This document shows positions 24,436 through 32,480 of a stretch of 64,000 nt of DNA, piece after piece. Source of the DNA: NCEH01 sp002257205 (GTDB taxonomy: Bacteria > Pseudomonadota > Alphaproteobacteria > Rhizobiales > Xanthobacteraceae); NCBI RefSeq assembly GCF_043195105.1, contig NZ_JBAFWO010000007.1. One strand, 5' to 3'. The position numbers and the translations under genes were made by a program. How positions within the stretch are numbered: the stretch's first letter is position 1; every line of letters begins with the position of its first letter. Below the pieces are notes generated by a model. That model saw nothing but the letters and a program-made list of their open reading frames with translations, did no database searches and had not been told where the DNA came from.

Positions 24436-25011
24436 CTAATCCACGTCCTTGCCGTTCCAGCGCTTGGCCAGAGGCGAGGCGATGCCGAACAGATCGAGGG
24501 CGCGCGAGACGGTCTGGGTGACGATGTCATCCACCGAGGTCGGGCGGTGATAGAAGGCCGGAACCGGCGGCATGATGATCGCGCCGTTGCGCGTCGCCTG
24601 GGCCATCAGCTCGATATGGCCGGCATGGAGCGGGGTTTCGCGCAGCAGCAGCACCACCCGCCGCCGTTCCTTCAGGCACACGTCGGCGGCCCGCACCACC
24701 AGTTCCTCGTTGAAGCAATTGGCGATGCCGCTCAAGGTCTTGATGGAGCACGGCGCCACCAGCATGCCGTCGGTGACGAACGAGCCGGACGACAGGTTCG
24801 CGCCGATGTCCTTGGGATTGTGCACATAATCTGCGAGCGCCTTGACCTCGTCCACGGAGATGTCGGTCTCCGCGATCAGGGTGCGCACGCCCGAGGGGGT
24901 GAGGATGAGGTGGGTTTCCACATCTTCGATCTGGCGCAGAATCTGGAGCGCGCGCACCCCATAGATCGCGCCGGACGCGCCGGTGAGGGCAATGATCAGG
25001 CGGCGCATCAA
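24436..25011 (-). CDS. ubiX: UbiX family flavin prenyltransferase
   Basis: A 191-residue flavoprotein that joins a dimethylallyl group to FMN, making the prenylated FMN cofactor that UbiD enzymes need. The FMN-binding start LIIALTGASGAIYGVRALQIL, and the central block SGSFVTDGMLVAPCSIKTLSGIAN are diagnostic, as is the late segment PLHAGHIELM. It overlaps the TIGR02444 gene by 4 bases and ends the operon that starts with a ubiD-type gene, so it is probably the dedicated cofactor supplier for that decarboxylase rather than only for ubiquinone synthesis. Confidence 0.95.
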   Translation of the reverse strand: MMRRLIIALTGASGAIYGVRALQILRQIEDVETHLILTPSGVRTLIAETDISVDEVKALADYVHNPKDIGANLSSGSFVTDGMLVAPCSIKTLSGIANCFNEELVVRAADVCLKERRRVVLLLRETPLHAGHIELMAQATRNGAIIMPPVPAFYHRPTSVDDIVTQTVSRALDLFGIASPLAKRWNGKDVD

Positions 25012-25574
25012 AGGGTCTCGCTCGGAAGGCTTTGCGGGGCGGCGGGCGTTGCCGGGCTTAACTCCTGCGGGGCGAAGCAGGCGGAAACAATAAGCGCGAT
25101 ATCCGAGCGTTCCTGTCCATCGGCGGGGCGGCCGGTCGCAAGCGTGACCACCTCCAGCATCGCCGCGCGGGCCAGGGGCTCGGGCAAGGCGGGCGACGGC
25201 CCGGTGGCGAGGGCGCGGGCGAACGCGTCAAGCTCTTCAAGTTCAATGAGTTCCGCCCCGATCTCGATGCTCTGCACGGTGCCGCGCAAGGCCCCCGTCG
25301 CCCCGTTCGGGGCCGGGTAGGGCCCGGTCTTCAGGCGGCGGCGCACCGCGCGCAGCGGCAGCACGATGTCGCGATGCCACGCCTCGACCCGCTCCTGCGC
25401 GGCGGCGGCGGTCTCCGGCGAAAGCTCCCGCCGCAGGCTGGCGCCGAACCAGGCCGCGAACAGCAGCAGGTTCACATTCAGCGCCGTTTTCTCCTGCAAT
25501 CTCAAGCACGCGGGCGCGACACCCGCGCGGCCATAGAGATCCAGCGCGAACGCCTTGAGGGACCGATCGTTCAT
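25008..25574 (-). CDS. TIGR02444 family protein (DUF2390)
   Basis: A 188-residue soluble protein of unknown function. The family N-terminus is recognisable as LKAFALDLYGRAGVAPACLRLQ, followed by NLLLFAAWFGA and the helical EAWHRDIVLPLRAVRRRLK. It is Ala/Leu-rich and all helical in appearance, with no catalytic motif I can see. The start at 25574 has an AAGG site 7 bases upstream; 25580 is possible. It lies between an ABC permease and ubiX, overlapping ubiX by 4 bases. That places it in a decarboxylase operon, a context that may hint at a role in cofactor delivery or complex stability (inference). Confidence 0.8.
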   Translation of the reverse strand: MNDRSLKAFALDLYGRAGVAPACLRLQEKTALNVNLLLFAAWFGASLRRELSPETAAAAQERVEAWHRDIVLPLRAVRRRLKTGPYPAPNGATGALRGTVQSIEIGAELIELEELDAFARALATGPSPALPEPLARAAMLEVVTLATGRPADGQERSDIALIVSACFAPQELSPATPAAPQSLPSETL

Positions 25575-25584
25575 CCGCATACCT

Positions 25585-26367
25585 TCAGCCGCCGCCCGGT
25601 GTGGTGGAGGCGACGTCGCGCACTGACCAGGAGGTGAAGCGCCGCTCCCACATATCGAACAAGGCATACATGCCAATGCCGAGGCCGCCCACCACAACCA
25701 GCGCCGCGAACACCAGCGGCATGTTGAAATTGGAGCTCGCCACCAGCATCACATTGCCTATCCCGGTATTTCCGCCAATGATTTCCGCGATCACCGAGCC
25801 GACGAAAGACAAGGTGATGGCGATCTTCAGCGAGGCGAAGAAATACGGCAGCGACCGGGGAATGCCGATCTTCACGATCATGTCCCGCCGCGATCCGCCG
25901 AGCGAGCGCATCAGCTCGGTCAACTCCGGCTCGATGGTGGAGAACGCAAGTGCCACGTTCGCCACCACCGGAAAGAACGACAGCATGAAGGCGGTGATCA
26001 CCGCCGGCACGAACCCGAGCCCGAACCACACCACGAGGATCGGCACCAGCGCCGCCTTGGGCACGCTGTTGAAGGCGACGATCACCGGATAGACCGCGCA
26101 ATAGGCGAGGCGCGAGGACCCGACGATGATCCCCAGCGCGAGCCCGAACACCACCGCGATGCCAAAGCCGATCACCGTCGTCGTCAGGGTCGACAGGCCG
26201 TTGGTCATGAGCGGATAGCGATATTGGTAGAGCGCCTTGATGGTCTCGCCGGGGGTGGGAAGGATATAGGCCTTCACGTCGAACACCACGATCACCAGCC
26301 ACCAGAGCAGCACCAGGACGAGGGTCGTCACCCATGGGGCGATTCGTTCGAGAGTCTTGGAGCTCAT
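25585..26367 (-). CDS. ABC transporter permease, SsuC/TauC/ThiX type
   Basis: A 260-residue inner-membrane subunit with six helices. The coupling (EAA) loop is ELMRSLGGSRRDMIVKIGIPRSLPYFF at about residues 150-177. The AYILPTPGETIKAL opening after the first helix is typical of the nitrate/sulfonate/taurine/pyrimidine-precursor subfamily. It overlaps the ATPase gene by 4 bases (ATGA). No periplasmic binding protein is encoded in the operon. The likely cargo is the aromatic acid handled by the UbiD enzyme, which is inference from context. Confidence 0.92.
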   Translation of the reverse strand: MSSKTLERIAPWVTTLVLVLLWWLVIVVFDVKAYILPTPGETIKALYQYRYPLMTNGLSTLTTTVIGFGIAVVFGLALGIIVGSSRLAYCAVYPVIVAFNSVPKAALVPILVVWFGLGFVPAVITAFMLSFFPVVANVALAFSTIEPELTELMRSLGGSRRDMIVKIGIPRSLPYFFASLKIAITLSFVGSVIAEIIGGNTGIGNVMLVASSNFNMPLVFAALVVVGGLGIGMYALFDMWERRFTSWSVRDVASTTPGGG

Positions 26368-27149
26368 GGGGTTTTCCCCTCGCTGATGGCCTGGCGCAGC
26401 CCGTGGACGATCTCCACGAACCCCGGTTCGAATGTGGTTTCGAGCGTGCGGGGCCGCGCGATCTCCACGCTGCGGTTCTTGATCAGCCGGCCCGGCCGGG
26501 AGGACATCACGTGCACCGTCTGCGCCAGATAGACCGCCTCGCGCAGTTCGTGCGTCACCAGCACGATGGTGCATTTGCGGAACAGCCACAGATCCTGGAG
26601 CACCGACCAGAGGTCTTCCCGCGTGAAGGTATCGAGCGCCGCGAACGGCTCGTCGAGCAGCAGGATCGAGGGCTCGTGGATCAGCGCGCGGCACAATTGG
26701 GCGCGCTGCTGCATGCCGCCCGAAAGCTGCCAGGGCATGCGGTCGGCGAACCCCGTGAGGCCCACCTTCTCCAGCAGGGCATCCACCTTGGCGCGGTTCT
26801 TTTCGCGATCCTGCCGGAGCGTGCGCCGGTGCGGCTCGACGATTTCCAGCGGCAGCATGATGTTGTCGCGGATGGTGCGCCACGGCAGCAAGGTGGCGTT
26901 CTGGAACGCCATCCCCACGGTCTTGAGCGGTTCGGTGACCTCGCGCCCGGAGACGCGCACCTGCCCCGCGCTCGGCTTCACGAGACCGGCGATCAGCTTG
27001 AGCAAGGTGGACTTGCCACACCCGCTCGGCCCCACGAGGGCAACGAATTCGCCGAGTTCGATATCGAGGCTGGCACCGGAAACCGCCAGGGTTCCGGAGG
27101 CCGAAGACCCGTACCTGAGATCGACGTTCCTGATTTCAATAAAGCTCAT
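26364..27149 (-). CDS. ABC transporter ATP-binding protein, SsuB/TauB type
   Basis: A 261-residue ATPase energising the neighbouring permease. Walker A is GPSGCGKST (about residue 40), the signature is LSGGMQQRAQL (about residue 143), Walker B is ILLLDEPFAALD, and the H-loop His is in VLVTHELREAV. It follows the ubiD-type gene by 34 bases and overlaps the permease start. Length and motifs are those of the nitrate/sulfonate/bicarbonate importer group. Confidence 0.94.
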   Translation of the reverse strand: MSFIEIRNVDLRYGSSASGTLAVSGASLDIELGEFVALVGPSGCGKSTLLKLIAGLVKPSAGQVRVSGREVTEPLKTVGMAFQNATLLPWRTIRDNIMLPLEIVEPHRRTLRQDREKNRAKVDALLEKVGLTGFADRMPWQLSGGMQQRAQLCRALIHEPSILLLDEPFAALDTFTREDLWSVLQDLWLFRKCTIVLVTHELREAVYLAQTVHVMSSRPGRLIKNRSVEIARPRTLETTFEPGFVEIVHGLRQAISEGKTP

Positions 27150-27183
27150 CTAACTTCGACCTTCGACCGCCGCGCCCGCACGC

Positions 27184-28593
27184 CTAACCTTGGATCTTCA
27201 CCCCGGCACCTTCGAGGATGGCCCGGGCCCGGGCCCGGTCGGCCTCCGAAATCACGAGCCGCTCTGCAAAATCGCGGCCGGACGGCCGGGTCGCGTCGAT
27301 GCCCATCTTGGTCAGGGTGAAATTCTCGGGATCGGAACTCGGATCCAGGATCGCGCCCTTGGCACCGGGGATGAAGAAAATATCCTTCTCCGCCCGCACG
27401 CGGGTAGCAATGGCCCAGAAGACATCGTTCATGTCGAAGATATCGACGTCGTCATCCACCACGATGACATATTTCGTGTAGAGTTCGGTGCCGAGCGTGG
27501 CCATGATGGCCATCTGTGCTTCGCCCTCCGCGGTCTTCTTCATGGAAATGATCGCGAGGAAGGCGCCGCAGGTGGAATGCGGCACATGCACCGCCTGCAC
27601 GTTCGGCAGATTGCGCTTGAGGGCGTTGAGGATCTCGCCTTCCCGCGTCACGCAGGAAATCAGGATGTGATCCTTCGCCATGCCGGACGTCACGCTATGG
27701 AACATGGCGTCGCGGCGCATGCGAATACGATGCGCGACGAAGACGTTCTGCGTCGAGCGATAGGAGGCATAGCCGGTGAACTCGCCGAACGGCCCCTCCG
27801 GCTCGTGAACATTGGCGAGGATCTCGCCTTCAATGATCATTTCCGCGCCGGCCGGCACCTCGAGATCTGCGACCCCGCAGCGCGCGAGGCGATAGGGTTC
27901 GCCGAACAGGCCGCCAATGATCTCGAACTTCCGCACCTGGGGCGGATAGGCATAGGTCATCGAGCCCATATAGTGCAGCGGGTGAATGCCGATCGTGATG
28001 GCGACCGGAAGATTCTGCCCCATTTCTTCCGCGCGGCGATGGAATTCATACATGCGGCGGCGCGAATGCAGGGAAACGCCGAGCCGGTTCTTGCCGCGCA
28101 GCATCAGGCGATGGAAGCCGGTGGTGTCGATCCCGGTCTTGGGATCCCGCGCCGTGAGCTGGCCCGCCGTGATATAGGGCGCCGCATCCACCGAGAATTG
28201 CAGCGGAATCGGCAGCTTGGTGAGGTCGATGTCGTCGCCCTCGATGACCACTTCGTTCCAGGGCGCGTTATCGACAATTTCGCAGGGGAGATAATTCTGG
28301 CACCGCTCGCGGAACGCCATCGGTAGTTCAGAGGCCGAAACGCCAAGGCAGGCGGCAAGCAGATTTCGGTTCGCGGCAATATTCGTGACGCAGGGCATGC
28401 CCTTGCCGCCCAAATCCTCGAACACCACCACCGGGCTGCGGCCCGCGCGCTCAAGCTCGAACACGACCGCCGTGGATTCCAGGTCGATATCGACACGGTC
28501 CTTGATCCGCAGGATTTCTTCCGGGAATTGCGTTTCCACCATGTTCAGGAAGCCACGAAGGCCCTGCTTGTCCAAAATATCCAAGCTCTGCAC
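27184..28593 (-). CDS. UbiD family (de)carboxylase
   Basis: A 469-residue prenylated-FMN enzyme that removes or adds a carboxylate on an aromatic or alpha,beta-unsaturated acid. The family signature GPFGEFTGYAS near residue 275 holds a catalytic Glu. Other conserved stretches are FEDLGGKGMPCVTNIAANR, GFHRLMLRGKNRLG and the metal/prFMN-site region near GVSLHSRRRMYEFHRR. It is shorter than E. coli UbiD and closer in size to the VdcC/ShdC phenolic-acid decarboxylases. It heads the operon with an importer, TIGR02444 and ubiX, so catabolic use is likelier than ubiquinone synthesis. Confidence 0.92.
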   Translation of the reverse strand: MQSLDILDKQGLRGFLNMVETQFPEEILRIKDRVDIDLESTAVVFELERAGRSPVVVFEDLGGKGMPCVTNIAANRNLLAACLGVSASELPMAFRERCQNYLPCEIVDNAPWNEVVIEGDDIDLTKLPIPLQFSVDAAPYITAGQLTARDPKTGIDTTGFHRLMLRGKNRLGVSLHSRRRMYEFHRRAEEMGQNLPVAITIGIHPLHYMGSMTYAYPPQVRKFEIIGGLFGEPYRLARCGVADLEVPAGAEMIIEGEILANVHEPEGPFGEFTGYASYRSTQNVFVAHRIRMRRDAMFHSVTSGMAKDHILISCVTREGEILNALKRNLPNVQAVHVPHSTCGAFLAIISMKKTAEGEAQMAIMATLGTELYTKYVIVVDDDVDIFDMNDVFWAIATRVRAEKDIFFIPGAKGAILDPSSDPENFTLTKMGIDATRPSGRDFAERLVISEADRARARAILEGAGVKIQG

Positions 28594-28913
28594 AGAACAA
28601 CCCTTTCGTGGCGGAATATTCGTTTTCTTAAATCGACTCTTCGGCGCGTGTTCGGACCAGTCTCGCGCGACGTCTTCGAAGTCAGCGGTACATCGTCAGC
28701 GGCACATGGATGGAATGCGGCGTCGTTCCTCTTGAGGCGGGCGCGTCGGTCTGATCGAAAACGCGGAAAAGCGAGCGCGTCGCGCGCCGTCGCAGATAGT
28801 CAGCTGGCTGACGATTTCGAAGATGACACGTCGGCCCCACTTCGTCCTCATCATTTCATCAGTGTGCTGACGAACTTGGCGCGCGTCAATGCGTTTTTTT
28901 AGGCGAAACCTGC
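28594..28913. promoter_or_regulatory. ubiD operon promoter region with inverted-repeat operators
   Basis: About 320 bases between the MarR stop and the ubiD start. GTCAGC-TG-GCTGAC at 28799-28812 is an inverted repeat with 6-bp arms, and TCAG-TGTG-CTGA lies at 28859-28870. They are candidate operators for the adjacent MarR protein. No -35/-10 pair was fixed. No gene is seen here. Confidence 0.45.
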
Positions 28914-29426
28914 CTACAAAGTGCGCAGAAGCGCGCGTCCCTCGTCATTGTTGGATTCCACTAGCAAAGTCAGCTGACGGATGAATTGCGCCCGCTCTTC
29001 CGTGGGCAGCGGCGCGATCAAGCGGCTGTGCGCCTTCTCAAGCGCGGCCTGCATCTCGCCGACCATGATTTCGCCCTGCTCGGTGAGGAAGGCGCGGCGG
29101 ATGCGTCGGTCGTCCTCGGTCGCCTCGCGCTTGATGAGACCGCGTTTTTCCAGCCGGGCCAGCACGTTCGATGTGGTGGTCCGGTCCACCCCGATTTCCG
29201 CCGCGAGCGTTGCCTGGTCGAGGCCGGGCTGAATCAGCAGCACCTGCATCACGCTCGATTGAACCGGCGTGGTGCCGAACCGCTCGCATTCCTGGAGATA
29301 CATCGCGACATAGATCTGATGCAGCCGCCGGATCAAGAAGCCGGGCCGTTTGAAGAGCCCTTCGGCCATCCGCTTTGCACGTTCCGACACGCTTTCCCGC
29401 CTCGTTGGCTGCACATGCCGGAGCAT
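28914..29426 (-). CDS. MarR family transcriptional regulator
   Basis: A 170-residue winged-helix regulator. The DNA-binding region TLAAEIGVDRTTTSNVLARLEKRGLIKREATEDDRRIRRAFLT at about residues 75-118 shows the recognition helix and the Asp-Asp-Arg-Arg wing. MarR proteins are usually released from DNA by phenolic acids. It lies directly upstream of the ubiD operon on the same strand, so it is the likely controller. The start at 29426 (MLRHVQP) is preferred to the longer open frame; 29369 (MAEGLFK) is also possible. Confidence 0.9.
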   Translation of the reverse strand: MLRHVQPTRRESVSERAKRMAEGLFKRPGFLIRRLHQIYVAMYLQECERFGTTPVQSSVMQVLLIQPGLDQATLAAEIGVDRTTTSNVLARLEKRGLIKREATEDDRRIRRAFLTEQGEIMVGEMQAALEKAHSRLIAPLPTEERAQFIRQLTLLVESNNDEGRALLRTL

Positions 29427-29673
29427 GCCGCGAATCCGCAGTCCCAGATGAGCCTCGAAGGGAACCACCTTCCCCGGCCAAAATCCAGCGGCGCGCGCCG
29501 CCCGTGGGGAAACGCAACGTAAGAAAGGGTGAAGCCGCGCGGGCGTGCCCACGCTTGGAGCATCCGACGCGGGAGGGTACACTTAAGGCGTCTATTGGAA
29601 CGGTTCCAAACCAGATCGAGGATCGGAAGCTCTGAGACACGGATCGCAGCGGGCGGTTCTGGCGGCAATCCTG

Positions 29674-30492
29674 GTGGTGCTCGGCGCAGCATCCGCCCAC
29701 GCCGCCGGCTGCCCGAAGCTCAAGGCCATGACGCCGCCCGCGCTGGATGCAGCGCTCACCGCGCCCGCCGATGATGCCGGGCAGCTCACGTGGCGGCAGA
29801 CCACATGGCCGCAGGTGACGGGCGTGCGCGACGGCGCGCTGCTGCTGTCCGGCGGCGTGCGGCTGGTGCCGAAGGGTGTGGTGCTGCCCACGCGCCTCAA
29901 TCCTGATGCCGAAATCCCCGCGCTGGCCGAAGCGGCCGCCCGTGCCGCACTCGTCGGCCACACGCTCCAGCTGGCGCCGGGGGAGCAAGATCGTCACGGC
30001 CGCCGCATCGCCGATGCCCTGGTCCTCACGCCGGAAGGCGCGGTTCCCCTGGCGCGGGCGCTGCTCGTGGCTGGTGCCGCTTATGCCGATCCGGCCTCCG
30101 TGCCGGCGTGTGCGGGGGACTTGCGGGCAGCCGAGAACGAGGCCCGCGCGGCCCGCGCCGGCCTGTGGGCCTCGCCCGCCGCGCGCCTCAATGCCGCCAA
30201 TATCGCCGCCGTCGCCGACCATGTGGGGCTGTTCACCCTGGTGGCCGGCCGGGTGCGGGCCGCCAACAACGCGCGGGGCTTGCTGTATCTCAATTTCGGT
30301 CCCCGCTGGCGGGAGGATGTGACGGCGACGCTTCCGGCCTCCCGCGCTGCCAGAATGTCGCGTGCCGGCCTCGCTCCCGCCATTTTGCCCGGCACTTTTG
30401 TGAACCTGCGCGGGGTGGTTAACCAAGAGGGCGGGCCCATGCTCGCCCTGCGGACGGCGGCTGCGCTGGAGATCGAGGAGCAGGTGCGGTGA
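29674..30492 (+). CDS. Secreted thermonuclease (SNase)-like protein, start uncertain
   Basis: At least 272 residues. The core DRHGRRIADALVLTPEGAVPLARALLVAGAAYADP, and the ending AENEARAARAGLWA near residue 155 follow the staphylococcal-nuclease fold, but the catalytic Arg/Asp/Glu set is only partly evident, so nuclease activity is unsure. The only ordinary start codons (GTG 29674 or 29677) cut the signal peptide in half: the in-frame residues before them, LRHGSQRAVLAAIL, look like the missing basic and hydrophobic part. A CTG at 29632 behind GGAAG may be the true start. It overlaps the M48 protease gene by 4 bases. Confidence 0.68.
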   Translation: MVLGAASAHAAGCPKLKAMTPPALDAALTAPADDAGQLTWRQTTWPQVTGVRDGALLLSGGVRLVPKGVVLPTRLNPDAEIPALAEAAARAALVGHTLQLAPGEQDRHGRRIADALVLTPEGAVPLARALLVAGAAYADPASVPACAGDLRAAENEARAARAGLWASPAARLNAANIAAVADHVGLFTLVAGRVRAANNARGLLYLNFGPRWREDVTATLPASRAARMSRAGLAPAILPGTFVNLRGVVNQEGGPMLALRTAAALEIEEQVR

Positions 30493-32033
30493 GAGGGGTT
30501 GGCGGGCGGAGGCCAGAGGGAACCGGGGTCATCCCCGGCGCGCGCGTGCTGCGCGCGATCCTGCTTGCCTGTGGCCTCTCCCTGCTGCTGACCGCTTGCG
30601 CAGGCGTCGATGTGGATCGGTTCAGCTCGCCGGTCGCCGAGGGCGGCGCGCGCAGCCAACTGCCGGAGATGACACCGGCCCAGAAGCGCGAGCACGAACG
30701 CCTGGTGGCGAGCTATGGCGGCGCCTATGACGATCCGGAATTGAAGGCGCTGATCCAGCAGGTGGTGGAGCGCCTGGTGGCGGCGTCCGAGCGGCCGGAC
30801 CTGCGCTATCGCGTCACCGTGCTGAATTCCCCCGCCATCAATGCCTTCGCCTTGCCGGACGGCTCGCTCTACGTGACGCGCGGCCTGCTGGCGCTCGCCA
30901 ACGACACGTCCGAACTGTCGTCGGTTCTGTCGCACGAGATGGCGCATGTGATCGCGCGCCATGCCTCCATTCGGGAGGATCAGACCAAGCAGGCGGTGCT
31001 GGTGAGCCGTGTCATCTCGGATGTGGTGAACGATCCCGATCTCGGCGCCCTCGCCATGGCCAAGAGCCGCATGTCGCTGGCCAGCTTCTCGCGCGGCCAG
31101 GAGCTGGAGGCCGACGCCATCGGGGTGGGCATTTCCGCCCGCGCGGGCTTCGATCCGTTCGGCGCCTCGCGCTTCCTCACCGACATGGGCAAGCAGGCCA
31201 GCCTGCGCAGCGCCGGCGGCGGGCTCGGCGGCCTCGGCTCCGGCACCGCGCCAGAGATGGACTTCCTCTCCACCCATCCCGCGACGCCCGAACGCATTTC
31301 CATCGCCATTGCCAATGCCCGGCAATATGCCACCCCCAACGGCAGCGGCGCATCGGGCGCGAGCCCGGGCGAACGCGACAAGGCCGCCTATCTCGGCGCC
31401 ATCGACGGCATGGTCTATGGCGACGACCCGAAGGAAGGCTTCGTGCGCGGGCGCAAATTCTTCCATCCCAAGCTCGGCTTCACCTTCGTGGCGCCGGAGG
31501 GCTTCTCGCTGGAGAACACCTCCCAGGCCGTGCTCGGCGCCACAGCCTCCGGCTCGGAGGCGCTGCGGCTCGACGCGGTGCGGGTGAACGGCGACCAGTC
31601 GCTCGGCCAATATCTCTCCTCCGGCTGGATCGAGGGGGTGGAGATCAATTCGGTGGAGACGCTCACCGTCAACGGCTTCATGGCGGCGACCGCGGTGGCG
31701 CGCGGCGAGCAATGGTCGTTCCGCATGTTCGCCATCCGCTTCGGCTCGGACGTCTATCGCCTGATCTTCGCCGCGCGGAACCTCACGCCGGAGCTGGACA
31801 AGCAGTTCCGCGCCGCCGCCGACACCTTCCGCCGGGTCGCCAGCGACGAGGCGGAGACGGTGAAGCCGCTGCGCATCCGCGTGGTGTCGGTCGGCCTCGG
31901 GGATAATGTGGACAAGATGGCGGCCCGCATGCAGGTGCCGGACCGGCCCATGGAACGCTTCCTGATCCTCAACGGGCTCGATAAGGACGCGAAGCTGCGC
32001 TACGGCGACAAGGTGAAGATCGTCGCCGATTGA
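30489..32033 (+). CDS. M48 family metalloprotease, BepA/YfgC-like lipoprotein
   Basis: A 514-residue periplasmic zinc protease. The N-terminus has a signal with lipobox LLTACAG (Cys at about residue 37). The zinc motif HEMAHVIARH is at about residue 150, with the third ligand Glu in SRGQELEADAIGVG. The C-terminal 200 residues are a second domain (HPKLGFTFVAPEGFSLENT) ending in a LysM-like segment around RMQVPDRPMERFLILNG and YGDKVKIV, usual for alphaproteobacterial members. It is probably involved in outer-membrane protein quality control. It begins with GTG overlapping the previous stop (GTGA). Confidence 0.9.
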   Translation: MRGVGGRRPEGTGVIPGARVLRAILLACGLSLLLTACAGVDVDRFSSPVAEGGARSQLPEMTPAQKREHERLVASYGGAYDDPELKALIQQVVERLVAASERPDLRYRVTVLNSPAINAFALPDGSLYVTRGLLALANDTSELSSVLSHEMAHVIARHASIREDQTKQAVLVSRVISDVVNDPDLGALAMAKSRMSLASFSRGQELEADAIGVGISARAGFDPFGASRFLTDMGKQASLRSAGGGLGGLGSGTAPEMDFLSTHPATPERISIAIANARQYATPNGSGASGASPGERDKAAYLGAIDGMVYGDDPKEGFVRGRKFFHPKLGFTFVAPEGFSLENTSQAVLGATASGSEALRLDAVRVNGDQSLGQYLSSGWIEGVEINSVETLTVNGFMAATAVARGEQWSFRMFAIRFGSDVYRLIFAARNLTPELDKQFRAAADTFRRVASDEAETVKPLRIRVVSVGLGDNVDKMAARMQVPDRPMERFLILNGLDKDAKLRYGDKVKIVAD

Positions 32034-32480
32034 GCGGGTCTTGTGGACGCGTCCCGTGGGCACGTTGCCTGGGCACGGGCGGGCATGGCGCCAAAAGGCT
32101 TAGTGGGCACGAAGCGCGCAATGGGCGTAATGTGCGGCGCAACAGGCGCGATTTCGGCGCGATTGAGGCGGAAAGCCCAAGCAAGCCTTGCAAAATGGGC
32201 GTTTCTGCACTAGGTAAGCCGCGTCCGAGACAGTGACCTTCATGCGAGGGCCGTTCGGGCGGGCCGGGGGCGCGGGATACGCTGCCCTCGAAATGTCGGA
32301 GGCAGCCCGCCTTGGCTTTCGCTCGGTGCCTGACCTTGCACACCTCAACCTGCTTCGTATCGCGCGGCCTTTGCGCCGGCCCATCGGCTTTGCCGGTGGC
32401 GGTTCGGGTGTCTCCCGGACCATCCGCACGATACGGGCGTCCATATCAAAGACGCCGGCGCGAGACAGTTCGGAGACTAG
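32034..32480. other. Gap upstream of rpsA
   Basis: About 450 bases without a supported gene. In many relatives the cytidylate kinase gene cmk precedes rpsA; it is not here. The region should hold the rpsA promoter and its 5' leader, but no clear terminator for the protease gene or promoter pair was found. Confidence 0.55.

Noticed and set aside
28969..28978. GTCAGCTGAC palindrome as a marR autoregulatory site
   Set aside because: It lies inside the marR coding sequence near its 3' end, a 10-bp palindrome expected by chance; kept only as a half-site comparison.
29038..30426. 462-codon minus-strand frame across marR and the SNase-like gene
   Set aside because: It overlaps two better-supported genes in other frames and contains no domain.
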